From Magnolia sinica (taxonomy: Eukaryota > Streptophyta > Magnoliopsida > Magnoliales > Magnoliaceae), in the NCBI RefSeq assembly GCF_029962835.1, contig NC_080583.1, positions 48,959,658 to 49,023,657 on the forward strand: a stretch of DNA of 64,000 bases. Direction: 5' to 3'. How positions within the stretch are numbered: the first letter of the stretch is position 1; each line of letters starts with the position of its first letter. Positions 11,751 to 23,000 of the stretch are shown here, in pieces. The notes beneath the pieces were generated by a model, which saw nothing but the letters and a program-made list of their open reading frames with translations, was not told the origin of the DNA and did not search any database. The position numbers and the translations under genes are program-made.

Positions 11751-12147
11751 AGGGTAGGTAAATCCTAACTCAAGATGGGGGATCTTTTAGGGATAAGGTG
11801 AGGATTCCCAAGAACTAGCATTTGATACCCTTTAGCACAAAAAATTTGTCACGGGAGATACCGACGATACGTCCGAGACATGATTCCCTCCACAATAAGC
11901 TCTTGCTAAATAGGAAGGTCATCCCTTATGCCACCTCCATCTCTCACCTACAAATAGGAGCATCGTTAATGGTGAAAGGTACACAATTTTATACTCTAAA
12001 ACCTTACGTTCCACTAGACTTAGCTTTAGCTTGACTGTCTGACTTTGGCATCGGAGGGTCCCATGTAAGTAGCTAGGGTCTCCATCTTTGTCTCATCTTA
12101 TAGGTCTCGAGCAGTCTAAGGAGGACGACCAAATTTCTGCCTTGACA
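11751..12147 (+). mobile_element. 5' LTR end of a Tat-like Ty3/gypsy element
   Basis: CTACAAATAGGAG near 11948 is a TATA-like box. GACTTTGGCATCGGAGGGTC near 12042 and the GGACGACCAAATTTC block near 12124 are hallmark text of LTR ends in the plant Tat lineage. The LTR closes at TTGACA (12147), immediately before the PBS. The left boundary is undefined. This is the start of the outermost element, which reaches about 61395. Confidence 0.6.
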
Positions 12148-12150
12148 GTT

Positions 12151-12167
12151 TGGCACCGTCTGTGGAA
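12151..12167 (+). other. Tat-type primer-binding site region
   Basis: TGGCACCGTCTGTGG follows the LTR end closely and resembles the TGGCGCCGTCTGTGGGAA text that follows LTRs of plant Tat elements. The priming tRNA cannot be assigned from this copy. Confidence 0.55.
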
Positions 12168-12210
12168 AACGACATTGAAAGCCATTCTCATCACCTACAA
12201 TGCTTCAACA

Positions 12211-13560
12211 ATGGCGAAGGGGAGGAAGAAAGCTCAGACCGCCACCGCTGTGCCTAGCTCCGTGCCACCAGAACAGTACAAAAATCAGTGGGACTCATCT
12301 TCCCAACTTCAGGCTGATTCTGCGCATGCAGGCCTAGTATAACGGTCCCGAAATCGGGGAGGTCGGCTCATCTCTCTGAAACAACGGGTAGAAGTACTGA
12401 ACAACAACCTCGATCTAATGAAGAGACTGATGGAGCGACAGATCCCTCCTCCCAGTCAGGAGGCTGAGGAAGTTATCGTTCGAGCAGTGATGTAAGTCTC
12501 CACGTGGACTTAAGCACCTACCGGATCCCAACAAAACCAGCAAGTTGCCGAAGCTCCTGTACTAGCACATTCCCACATTTCAGGCACTACCGTGCTAGCT
12601 CCCTATGACTTATATCACAAGTTAGAGAAGAAGAGGGGTGGCAAGGCTCCCAAAACTGTGGCCGAGGATAACCCTACTGAAACAGTAGCCGAAAATGAAG
12701 ATCCCTGGGAAGCTGAGCTTAATGAGCAACGGGGATAGATCGGCGACATCCTACAAGTCTATCATGCGCATGCTCCGATATCAATAAAAGCAATGTTGGA
12801 AGAGACCAAGCCGCCATTCACTGCCGAAATCATGCATGCTCAGCTCCCACCCAGATTTTGAGTGCCATAGATCCCCCCTTACTCCATTGACCCGACCAAG
12901 CACTTGGAATCTTTCAGGGCATTGATGGATATTCAGGGTGCATCGACCGTGGTAATGTGCCGACCCTTCTCACTAACCTTAATTGGAGCAGCCCAGAAAT
13001 GGTTTCAACCACTCAAACCATGATCCATCAGTTCGTTTACCCAACTTAGTAAAGCGTTCATCATGAACTTCATTGGAGGAAAGGAAAGGTTGAAGTCGAT
13101 GATTCACCTCCTCACCATTATCTAAAAGGAGAACGAGTTGCTGAAGGATTATATCAAGTACTTCAACATGGAAGCAATGCAAGTGGAAGGCTATTCTGAC
13201 TAGATTACCCTGGCCACTATGATGGCCGGCCTAAAGGAAGGAAGATTCCTCTTTCGCTCAGAAAAAACCCTCCCACAACTTTGGCCGACCTCCTCAATCG
13301 ATCTCAGAAGTACTCTAATGTCGAAGAGCTTTTCAGCTTGCGGAAGGCTGTGAGGAATGAAGGAGGATCGACCAGGGAGAAACAATCCAAAGAGGACTGA
13401 ACATCCGATCGTGGCAACAAACGAAGGAGGGATGACGATTCGACCAGGGGGCAACGACTGAGTTGGCGACCCGACAATAGGTTTAACTCCTACACTCCCC
13501 TCAATGTCATGCCCGAGCAGGTCCTCATGGACGAGGTCGAAGTGGAGATCTTTCAACCCC
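12211..13560 (+). pseudogene. Degenerate gag of the Tat-like element
   Basis: A frame opening at ATG 12211 (MAKGRKKAQT) continues with several in-frame stops and shifts. Recognisable gag text includes a heptad-like stretch (LKQRVEVLNNNLDLMKRLME), then DPTKHLESFRALMDIQGAS, LTLIGAAQKWF, FTQLSKAFIMNFIGGKERL and ATMMAGLKEGRFLF. This is the retrotransposon gag (capsid) domain. It forms virus-like particles in active elements. Premature stops (for example at 13201-13203, where a D is followed by TAG) make this copy non-functional. It breaks off at about 13560 against an inverted block. Confidence 0.75.
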
Positions 13561-14060
13561 CATCTTGTCGAAAGGATTGGCGAAGAGGATATCGGTCGAG
13601 CTACCAATGTCCACTAGGATCCGGAACACCTTGCGATTGGCTATAGTCATAGTCACCACTAACGTATCGTTGTGGGGGTGGTTGGACACCTCAAGCATCC
13701 TCTTCGGTGAAGGTCAGTTAGCAGGATGCTACTTTCTGTTCCTTCGAAAGCCTGCTGGTGACGTGGATTTGGTGCTCCGATCTATTGTGATTGATGCTTC
13801 AGGCGTGAGCTCTTCATGCTCAGTTGGAATCTCCTCCTCTAGCAAGTCCGTCGAAGATGGTACAAATTTCGTCGGTAGCTTCGTTGTTGATAGGTTGTTC
13901 TTTCTTCTAATTTATCCATTCTTCTCCCTTATTGACTTATTCTTGCAAATGTTCGCTTCAGATGAGGGCTTCAATTTCTTCTTTCAAATCAAAGCAGTCA
14001 TTGGTGGAATGGCCGTGGTCGCGGTGGAAGTGGCAGTACTTTTGTTTATCCCATTTGTCG
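13561..14060 (-). pseudogene. Inverted gag zinc-knuckle / protease N-terminal block
   Basis: Read on the minus strand from 14060 to 13561, the block gives [20 protein letters not shown], a gag CCHC knuckle with EIEALI after it. It ends with a protease start, TMTIANRKVFRILVDIGSST and DILFANPFDKM. The flanking gag (to 13560) and the rest of protease (from 14061) are on the plus strand, so about 500 bp has been flipped in place. The 244-codon open frame that runs plus-strand through this block is a chimera of antisense and sense text, not a real gene. Confidence 0.75.
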
Positions 14061-14283
14061 GCATCGATCTTCATCCTATTCGGTCACTTGAGGAGTCGTT
14101 TGTGCTACTAGGATTCGCACATGACAAGATCACCTTAAAGGGATCTATACTGCTTCATGTCACAGCGAGAGAAGGGCAGTACCAGACAACGACAATGGTC
14201 GACTTCCGTGTGGTTGATTTTTCCCTTGTTTACAATGTCATCCTTGGACAACCATCCCTTAACACCCTTATAGGTTTAAAGGG
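14061..14283 (+). pseudogene. Protease C-terminal part of the Tat-like element
   Basis: The plus-strand frame reads [20 protein letters not shown], then HDKITLKGSILLHVTAREG, VDFRVVDFSLVYNVILGQPS and LNTLIG. This is the conserved second half of gypsy aspartic protease (YNxILGRPxLN motif). The first half, with the active site as VDIGSS, lies in the inverted block to the left. Reverse transcriptase and RNase H, expected next, are absent. Confidence 0.7.
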
Positions 14284-14322
14284 CTTGGTAGGATGGTAAA
14301 TAAGGTAAGTTTTGGGGTCAAT

Positions 14323-14781
14323 TGTATAGAAGAGTTGACTTTGGGAGAGAACAACAACTGTTGCTTAGAGGGGTACATTTGTCGAGAGAGAGCGGTAATT
14401 TGATTACTGCCGACGGTAGTCTAACTACCGCAGACTACCACCCGTGGTAGTTAGACTACCGCTCAGGTACAGTTGCTATTATGGTTTGGCCGGTGGGCCT
14501 ATTTTGGGCCATGAGAACAGCCTGAAGCCCGTTTTGAATATTTGGCTAAAAATGGCTCAAAATTGGCTCGAGAATTGGATCGATTTTGGCTATGCTCTAG
14601 CTTAGGTGATGGCTCGAGTTAAGTTTAGGGTTTATGGTAACGGAATGGTTTGAGTTCGGCCAGGGTTTGGATCAGGTTTGGGAAATGGCTGCGGTTTTGG
14701 GTAGGGTGTGAGGTTTAGGTTCAGTTTCTAAGGGACATCCATGCCTTATCAAGTTGCTAGCTCGGGCGGGGTGTCTATACA
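14323..14781 (-). mobile_element. Short solo-LTR-like insertion
   Basis: The 459-bp segment has ends TGTATAG and CTATACA, and is flanked by GTCAA (14317-14321) and GTCAA (14782-14786). On the minus strand it begins TGTATAGACACCCCGCCC, resembling the TGTAGACACCCCACCC start at 61336, so it may be a short related LTR. It sits between the protease and integrase remnants. One extra T separates the left repeat from the TG end, so the target duplication is only probable. Confidence 0.4.
14414..14461. repeat. Perfect 16-bp inverted repeat (hairpin)
   Basis: CGGTAGTCTAACTACC (14414-14429) and GGTAGTTAGACTACCG (14446-14461) are exact reverse complements separated by 16 bp. It lies inside the 459-bp LTR-like insertion. 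Confidence 0.8.
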
Positions 14782-14794
14782 GTCAAAAAGACCA

Positions 14795-14965
14795 AGCATT
14801 GGGAAAATGGTCCCGCACATGGGATGGACCATATACCATCAAGATAGTTTTAAGAGTCAGGGCGTATCTCCTTAAAGATTTAGATGGTAATATTGCCCTA
14901 GCGCCTATAAATGGTTGATTTTTGAAGCAATACTTCTCTCCACTATGGGAGATCATCAAAGATTA
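14795..14965 (+). pseudogene. Integrase C-terminal remnant of the Tat-like element
   Basis: One frame reads ALGKWSRTWDGPYTIKIVLR followed by AYLLKDLDGNIALAPIN and FLKQYFSPLWEI. This is the post-catalytic end of gypsy integrase (GKxxxxWxGPYxI ... AYxLxDxDGN ... WNxxxLKKYY). It contains a stop before FLKQY. Protease lies 0.5 kb upstream, so RT, RNase H and most of integrase have been deleted from this copy. Confidence 0.6.
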
Positions 14966-15179
14966 GGCCATGCCAGTTTAGTAAAGAGAATTGCAAGTAA
15001 ATTGAGTAAAAGCCCTTAAACAAGGGGCCTAGTTAAGCTATTTAAAATAAAGGCCTGAAGACCATAAGTTTTACCCACATTGGGTAGGATGAATATGTAA
15101 AAAAATAAAAAATAAAAATAAAATTTTGATTTAAAAGGGAGGGGTTGGACTATTAAGTCACCCTATAGCCCACTTGGTG

Positions 15180-15860
15180 TGACCAAAGGCTCGGGCAGTA
15201 GCAACTTTCTCATCCCTCGCCTCTCTCTTTCTCTCGCTCCAAGATGCTTGCAGACTCGCAAGCTCAGCCGAAGAACACTCTATTTTGGACAGGCTACTAT
15301 CTAAGGCCGCTTTCTCCATCTCGACCGATCTCTCTTCAGCCTCACTGATGGCAGCACGACCTCGATAAAGCTCCAGCTAGGCATCCACAAATGTGATGAG
15401 CTCGGTGCTCCCTGGTCGATCGCGATTGAAAATTAGCCGATTGGTCTCAGCCAAATCATGAAGTAGGTGATCGCGAGCATGGGTCAACGACTGTAGCATC
15501 TCTTGGTTAAACTCGTTCTCGCGAGTCCAATATAGTTAGTTCTACCATGCGGCTTCAGAATGAGCTGGTAAGGCGCAACACTCTTTGCTGAGAGCTGAAA
15601 GGCGTCTCAAGGCGGTCATGCAGTGGTCAAGTTCATTGTCTCCTTTAGCGAATGCACGCCCAAGGCGCTGGAGCTCTAAGAAGATGTTCAAAAGTTCCTA
15701 AGAAGGCCGCTCCTGTTCAAGGACCTTGCTGGTGTCCCAGAGGAAAGAGAACCGTTCATCTATCGCAAAAGACTATGAGGAAATCTCTACACCCTTGTCA
15801 ACAATTTCATCCAAGAGTTTAAAGTAATCCATAAAAGATATCTTTCTCTCGTAGGAGCGT
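15180..15860 (-). pseudogene. Antisense additional-ORF remnant, coiled-coil
   Basis: The minus strand encodes a discontinuous, Glu/Leu/Ala-rich, coiled-coil-like text, for example SFMDYFKLLDEIVDKGVEI, ELQRLGRAFAKGDNELDHCM, QSLTHARDHLLHDLAETNR and EAEERSVEMEKAALDSSLS. Several stops interrupt it. It lies downstream of the pol tail and antisense to it. Antisense additional ORFs in this position are known from some Tat-lineage elements such as Grande. It resembles the minus-strand ORF at 59386-59757 in layout. Function is unknown. Confidence 0.45.
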
Positions 15861-17530
15861 TGATTGAGGTTAGTCTATTTAATTCTTAATTCCTTTTGTA
15901 GACTGAGATTAAAGGCGGTAGTTAATGTGCACGAGTAACTGAGTGACGGTTGAGTTCTCGATAATAGAGGAGATATTCCCGGAGTTATGGGAGGTATCCA
16001 AACAGTTGGAGCCTTATTCGGGGATAATGGCTCAAGTTATGAGAGGCTTAAGTGCCGCATCCATGGTCCAGAATAACAAACGTGCATGTTGTAGAGCGAA
16101 TGGTTGCATGTGATGGAGGTAAATGGCTCCAGCTTAAGAACTATGATCTCTCTAAGGGACAGTGACCAATTTGGGCAAGCAGAACTACATGCCTTCGATT
16201 AAATTTGCATACATCTATCATATTAGTGACTGATTGTTTAGATAATCAGGCCAAGATATGAGATTATCTAGTACAACCATTCCACTTTCATGGTTAGAAG
16301 GCAAACATCTATAAAATAAAGGCTTTTTAACCAAATAGGCCTGTATCATTTCATTACTCTGTTGGTTTCAAACGGCATGATTACATAAGATTGGAGAACT
16401 TTCCTTGATAGTAAGGAAGGTACTAAGGCCTAGGACTACTTATCACAAGATACCTAGATGGAAAAGAAGAGGATTGAGGGGATAAGTTGTGGCAAAGAAA
16501 ATGGTCAAGGTCACAATGCGCGTTTTCGATCGGTCGTGTACCAACCCTCTTTCCGTGCTAGGAGATGTTTCCCCTAAAGTAGTCCTACCAGGGACCTTAC
16601 GCATTACGTTCCACTAAGTCATTTCTTGACAGAAGTGGTAGGCCCCTGGGTGGCCCAATTCTCGAAGTTCTTCTGGCCGTTATATGATCAATCACATTAG
16701 ATATTGAAATTTTTGGCTGAAAGGTAACCGGGAATCTAGTTAATGAGGCCATCCCTTTTAAGGATCAAATAAGCTCAGTCTGGGTGCAGCATGTGGACCT
16801 GAACTGAGCCATCGGTTTTCCTTGTTTATGGAAAGCCACACATGATCATGGCCCCTCATGAAAAGAGTCATGTCCATGCGAGCTCTCTGTTACATTCTGC
16901 CAAGCCATTCCATGATGAGCCAACGAAATCCCTTAATCTGGAGACAGAAAAGGGATGATAAAGTGGTCAGTGCCCAATTGCCACATCATCATTTCCTGAT
17001 CTTTGGGCTAATTGGAAAATTTCCATGATTGCCCGTGCTAATCGACCTCCTGTTATGCAGTTAGCAATATTCAGGTTAGGGAAGGAGAAAAAGAACATAA
17101 GTCTTAGTGAGGTCTAGTGTTAAAGAAGGTTTTCTGATTCTAGAGTTGGAGATGGGAGATTCATCTCAATCAAATATAGTGAGGAAGATTGTTGAGTCAT
17201 AGGCACTGGGAGTGTAGAGTCCTCAATTTATAGGCAGGATGAGGTGAATGAGGGTTAATGCGCTTAAAGGAAGGCGCCGGTTAGGCTTCTCGAGATTTAA
17301 ATGTAGTTATTGTTGTACATTGGAAAATGGCAAGAGTTTATTTTTCTTGACGTGATGTGTCACTGAAGAGGAGATGTGGTGGATATGTGAGAGAATAGCT
17401 ATATAACATTCCGAATTTCACGGCCAGAGTATATATTCGTGCTCGAGGAAATTGGGCATTAATAATGTAAGAAGTGGATGTCTCGAGGACTAACCTTGAG
17501 ATTTCTCTTATCAAAATCACATTCAATTAC
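15861..17530. other. Internal non-coding region of the Tat-like element
   Basis: No ORF with family similarity. A TATA-like CTCAATTTATAGG lies near 17220. Probably spacer DNA downstream of pol. Confidence 0.35.
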
Positions 17531-20311
17531 ATTTGTAAAGGTAATCATTCACAAGAATAAAATTATCTGCGTTTCTCATTCCATAATTAAATAATTGTCA
17601 AATGCTCTTACAATAGGAGTTTAGTACAAGGTTTTGAGTTGTGTAGCGGAAGCATAAGTAAAGGGAATCATAAACTATATTTATATTCTATTCATCACGA
17701 TCTTCTATCGAGAACTGATCTTCTGAGTCCTCAACCTGTACGTCACCCGCATCATCTGTACGGTTGGAGAGGGTCAACGCCCTACTCATAGTGATGGTTA
17801 TCCTTTAAGATTAACATTAATTTAAGAGATTCATAAAAGTAAAGTAATGACTCTGACACGTCTCGTACTCCACTACTACGATGGTATTAGTATGCGCAAA
17901 CAACCTACATAAGATGCATGCCTAGCAAAGTGTGTGTGGCTCATCATACATAGTGAGTGTTAAAATGTGGAACATGATTCATAAAAAACCCAGATCGTCC
18001 CACATTCTCACACTACGGAGATTCACCGACATGTCCAATGCTAGCGTGGATTTACGTTAACACCTCGAGGCGTACAACACATAAGTCGGATGAATTACAT
18101 GACACGATTTGTTCATGGAGTGACTATTTGCGACATTCACTCCCGGAAGTGATGTAACACGCATTGCGAATTACTTACATAGATTTGTGCACCACTACCT
18201 AAAAATCCATGGAATTATGTGACGACCAAGAGGGTCTCTATCCAGAGAACATTACATCCATGATATAATAATTGAATCACTAGTTGTGATACCTCTTAAC
18301 ACATCGCTCGCACTTATAGAGAACATAAGTTGAATTATGGGGATTCTGGAATATCATGACACATACCCAAGCCGCAAAGGAAAATATCACAAGGCTAGTA
18401 AAGTAAGGATGAGAGTAGCAATGACTAACTCATAAAGGGGAGAGTGACAATGGTCAACTCAGTAAAAGGAGAGTAGCAAGGGCTAACTCAACAAATAGAA
18501 GAGTAGCAATGGCCAATTCAATAAAGAGAAGAGTAGCAAGGACTAACTCAGCAAATTGATGAAGGCAATGGCAATGCCTGTATCCATCTCTCCACATAAA
18601 TTCATAAAGATCACTTGTAATTAACATCATATCAAAATTCCCAAAAGGGTAGATAATTGTTAATGATAAATTAAATAATTGTAGGAAGGAAATCAGAGAG
18701 CATGTAAAAGGCAAGGTAATTCACATCAACTTAAATTAATGTCAACGTAAAGGAAAAACCTTCATATCCATTCTGAAAGCCATGAACGAGTATCATCACA
18801 ACTTAACCATTATTCCTCAATAAATAATTGGTGTTGATAAATTAAACAAATACGAGGAAGTTCACAGTGTCATGAAAGCATATAAATGTCAAGATAATAT
18901 CATCTCTAAATCAAGTAAGCTTAAAGGATAAAAACCCTAACGTTTTACCGCATGTGCCCTCTTCGAGTATGAATACGCGCGTCGTTGAGTTGGAATCTTA
19001 ACCTAGTATTTTAATGATTTAAATGGTTAGGTTTTTCGATAGTTTCTCTTTGGTTAGTATGCGTATTACTGAGAGTTATGAGATTAAGAGGCTTAATCTC
19101 AACCCACCTCGACTCGAGTTTACACTCGAATTCTCGGCTGAGTCAACCCTTCCCGACTATGTGTTTGACTCGATCAGTTGGAAAGGAGGAAGAAAAAGAA
19201 AGAAAACCTAGAAGTGAGTATTGCTAGTTTACCCCGACTTGGTGTGACTCAGTGACTTGATGGACTTCGTCACTCGACTCGTCCTTCTTCTTGAATTTTC
19301 AGTTGGAGGAATTCCTTCATCCCTTTCTTTCTTTCTCCTTTCTTCCTAGCATGAAACTTGATTGTCGCTCCCTTCTGTCAGTGTAGGTATTTATAGCTTT
19401 CTCCCTCTGCAAAACATGAATTCTGAATCGGGAGGAAACCTGCTTCTCTGCACTCTGTTTATGCAGAGATCTCGTAATTGGTTGGCGAGTGGGTCTAGAA
19501 TCACACTTACATTGAAGCTTTAATATGCTTGATTTATTGGGGAGGTTTTATTTGATGAGGGGCCATCAGACGGACGTTTCTGATTCTTCTTGATGTTTGT
19601 CCCTGTTCTCATCATTCTGCATTTTTGATTGAGCAGGTGGCCACTGCTCTAATGATTGTCTGTTTCCCAACTGTTCTTTGTTTAGGATCTTTCCCTTAGA
19701 TGGTCTCTAGGCCACAAAACACCTCTTCTTATCACGCTATTCTTCTGTGTGCATGATTTCCGGAGATCTTGCAGAGGTGTGGTTTGCGTAAGAGAGTGTG
19801 GTGTGTTCCGAGTTCTTCTCTTCCTGACGTCTCATTCAGACAACGTGAGTATGGTCGGATCCCTATTCTTGAGGTTTTGAATAGCTCGGATCAGTTGGGT
19901 TGTTAGCGTAAGAAGATGGGAGCGGCTATGTTCTCTGAGTTGAAGTTGGTGCGACACTCTGCTCGGCAGACTACCGAGCACAACTTCGTCTTTTAGCATT
20001 GAAGTTATGGTTTTTCCTTGTTGTGGGAGGAGATAGTATCTGATGGACAGTTTGGATCCATCCACTGCTTCTTGATGGTGGGTCGTAACTCTTAAGTAAT
20101 GGGGTGACCTTACGATCCATGAAGTTATAACGGTCGGATGGCTTGATCTATAGGTGGAGATTGTTTCCAATAGTCGGATTCTCATAGGGGACTGTATGTG
20201 AAGGTTAGGATAGCTGGATTTATGTCGTGCATGCGTACTCATTAGGCTAAGTTTCATATAGACATTCGAGAACTTTTCAATACTCCATATTGAAAAGTTC
20301 GGGGTGTTACA
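17530..20311 (-). mobile_element. Probable solo LTR, minus orientation
   Basis: The right end at 20311 closes with TTCGGGGTGTTACA; read on the minus strand this is the classic TGTAACACCCCGAA start of a plant gypsy LTR. The interior has no ORFs. It contains a short repeated block around 18400-18560 (variants of GAGTAGCAA-GGCTAACTCA, 4-5 copies). The left end could not be fixed; no 5-bp duplication matching GGCTA (after 20311) was found, so the border near 17530 is an estimate. Confidence 0.45.
18410..18560. repeat. Short tandem repeat of about 35 bp
   Basis: Four to five imperfect units containing GAGTAGCAA, GGCTAACTCA and AATAAA-type text follow each other inside the LTR at 17.5-20.3 kb. Confidence 0.6.
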
Positions 20312-20690
20312 GGCTAAGTACTGATGGCCATACTACCGTGCAAAAGCCAAAGGAATGTACATATAAATCATCTATCCTATGCCTAAGCGTGTTTAGAATA
20401 CAAAATGCAATAAGGCTAAGCATTAATCGAAGGTTCAAAAGGTTTATTTCATTGCATTAGCGGTCATCGACCCTATTATTACATAAGAAAGATGGAAACT
20501 TAGAAACAACAAAGGCCAATTAAACTACATTTTTAAACTTTCAAATTCTTTCAAAAGGGCCTGCATTTATGCTTCATCGTTTTTTCTTGGTGGACCTCCA
20601 ACAGTCTCCTTCTTTGATGAGGGTTGACAAGAAATAAAGCATTTGATCGACATGAGCAACGATTGTATAAACCTCGGATTCGACCGCTCT
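20312..20690 (-). pseudogene. C-terminal piece of the antisense ORF, split by the 38.5-kb insertion
   Basis: On the minus strand 20690-20555 encodes AVESEVYTIVAHVDQMLYFL, then STLIKEGD and a short basic tail with a stop. It directly continues the minus-strand reading at 59203 once the 38.5-kb insertion and one GCTCT copy are removed. Remaining bases to 20312 are non-coding. Confidence 0.45.
20686..20690. repeat. Target-site duplication GCTCT, left
   Basis: GCTCT lies immediately left of the LTR start at 20691 and is repeated immediately right of the distal LTR end, at 59203-59207. Five bp is the normal size for Ty3/gypsy integrase. Confidence 0.85.
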
Positions 20691-22110
20691 TGTCACGTCC
20701 TAAAATCTGGCACCTAGTTATATCCAACCCCGATTCCGTATCCGAAGGCATAACTTATGTTTTGTATGTTTACATTTCATAAACCATGCATATATTGATG
20801 AAATAATTCTCATTCATAAAATATAACCATTCAAAAATTAAATAATCAAACATTTGTTTAGAGAATAATAAAATATCCATGTTCCGACTATTCAAGATTA
20901 CCACCAAACTCATGTCATCTCCATACATCATGCTATACTTAATGTTTATTACACTTATTTAGAAAATGCTAAAGAAATAAAATAAATAAAACTAGATCTC
21001 TTAAAGCGCCTCCATGAGATCCTAATCCTAAAATTTTAAAATCCCAATAGGGTAAGCTGCGAAGCTTAGTGAGTAATCTCAATACAGATTTAAAAATAAC
21101 ATCATCTAATCTGAATAAAACATACTAAAAGATACAATACCTATTTAGGTAAAGCAACAGATGAAGAGATTAATAAACAAGATTTTTTAATGTAAATTCA
21201 AAGACAAATGAATGAATGAAATCAACATATGCTGAAATCCACAATAACAAGTGCGGTTTATTCTTTTTAACATCAAGGCCAGTTTACACCGGTTGGCCAT
21301 CACCTGCGCCAATACAACACCTAGCCTTGTAATGGGAACCTCTTGCATGACATGCTTACCCATCCAAAGGGCACTTGGTAAGGGACCCATTTACACGTTA
21401 GCTGGTCAAACTACTACCCCACCGAACCTGACAGTGAGAACCTTTTACAATCCAAACATGCTCACCCACTCAAAGGGTACGGTAGAGGTTTCAAGAGGTA
21501 CCGGTTGGGATTCTGGGACCTTTCATCCAAGGATCTTGATCGCCCCACCTATTTACGCTTTAGGGATTTTCAACCCAAAGGACTTGATCACTCCACCTAT
21601 TTTTTGGTGTTTCATAACTATTTTAATGATGCATGATTTTAATATTTCATCAATCAAATATTTCTAAAAATCTTCAATGACCGCTATTCTTCAATCAATC
21701 CATAATACTTGATGTATATAATTTATTGAACTAAAAATAAAATTTTCAATCAATATAAATTGTCCATACATGATAAAAGTTTTACGAAAAAAGTAAACAT
21801 GTAATGTAATATATTAGAAATTGATTAAAGTTCTATGTAAAAATAATAATAATAAACATGGAATGTTCTTTATTATATCTAAGAATATATAAACTCAAGA
21901 TTATAATTTTAACAATAAAGTCAAAATGCAAAAATAAAATTTTAATGTAGGATTAACAATAAGACAATATAAAACTCGACTTCAGGCATATTAAAATAAT
22001 GACAACTGATGTAATAAAAAATTTTAAATAACATTTTTAGGAAGCATGGTAAGTAATTACATCAGATAAAAAAAATCTAAGATGGCAAAGATTAATTATA
22101 AGCACAAATG

Positions 22111-22115
22111 AACAA

Positions 22116-22142
<27 letters not shown>
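22111..22142. repeat. (CA)n microsatellite
   Basis: An uninterrupted CA run, at the same place in the LTR where the paralogous copies at 37457 and 54878 carry (TA)n. Confidence 0.9.
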
Positions 22143-22146
<4 letters not shown>

Positions 22147-22169
22147 ATCAAGTGAGAGATACTCACCTT

Positions 22170-22312
22170 TAAAAAATAAAAACTCCCCCTTTTTTTCTTC
22201 CTTTTTCTCTTTCCTCTTTTTTTTTTCTTTTTCTCTCTCCTCCTTTTCTTTCTTCCTTTTTCTCTCTCTTCACTCTCTCCCCTCACTTTCCAACGGGAAT
22301 GACCAGCAAGGA

Positions 22313-22349
<37 letters not shown>

Positions 22350-22360
22350 CTTTTTTCTTT

Positions 22361-22401
<41 letters not shown>

Positions 22402-22440
22402 CTCTCTCCTCACTTCCTCACCTCACTTCTCCTCACCTCA
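22170..22440. repeat. Polypyrimidine tract with (CT)n
   Basis: CT-rich sequence with near-perfect CT runs at 22316-22344 and 22362-22396. It is shared in shorter form at 44560-44660 and 54995-55215. Open frames here are low-complexity artefacts. Confidence 0.85.
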
Positions 22441-22639
22441 TCTCACAACACATTCCACTTCCACCTTTCACAATTTCACAATGCATGATCTCTCTCATGC
22501 CTCCCTTTTTATAAGCTCCTTTCACACATGTGGCATGTGTGAAAGAGAGCCCTTAATCTCTCAACGTTTTCTAAGTTTTGCTTTTGTTTTACCATTCAAA
22601 GCATGTGTTCCACATTGCTTTCATTCAATGCACATGTTA

Positions 22640-23000
22640 TGCACTACACGTGTGCCATATGTATGCCACATGTGTGCATGTGATGCATGTGATGTATTTG
22701 ATGCATGCATGCCATGTGTGAAAGGTATATGTGTGCATGATGTGTTTGGTGCATGTGTGTGGTTGTGATGTATTTGATGCATGCATGCCACATGTGTGAA
22801 TGATATGTGTGCATGATGCATGTGTGATAAGTGTGCATGAATGAAAATTTATACATGGTATGTAGTATTAGATGCATGAATTAACCTATGGTTGTGATAT
22901 ATTCAATGGTACATGAACGAATGATGTAGATGGATAGATGGATTAATGTATAATAGATGAACGGATGGATGTATGGATAGATGGATGGATAAATGTATGG
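22640..23000. repeat. TGCATG-rich and GGATGGATA-type simple repeats in the LTR
   Basis: 22640-22850 has imperfect repeats of GTGTGCATGATG and TTTGATGCATGCATGCCA. 22925-23000 has GATGGAT-type units. The same blocks occur at about 55440-55640 and 55680-55770 in the sister LTR. Confidence 0.7.

Noticed and set aside
13565-14299. 244-codon plus-strand ORF
   Set aside because: It is made of antisense text of a gag-protease block followed by sense protease text; it arises from the inversion and is not a gene.
17530-17540. TGTAAAGGTAATC as the left end of the minus-strand LTR
   Set aside because: It has a TG start, but its flank (ACATT) does not match GGCTA after 20311, so the boundary is left open.
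22092-22514. Lys/Arg-rich and Ser/Leu-rich ORFs
   Set aside because: They are frames through the polypyrimidine and (CT)n tract of an LTR.
22621-22877. His-rich minus-strand ORFs
   Set aside because: Low-complexity product of the GTGTGCATGATG repeats in the LTR.
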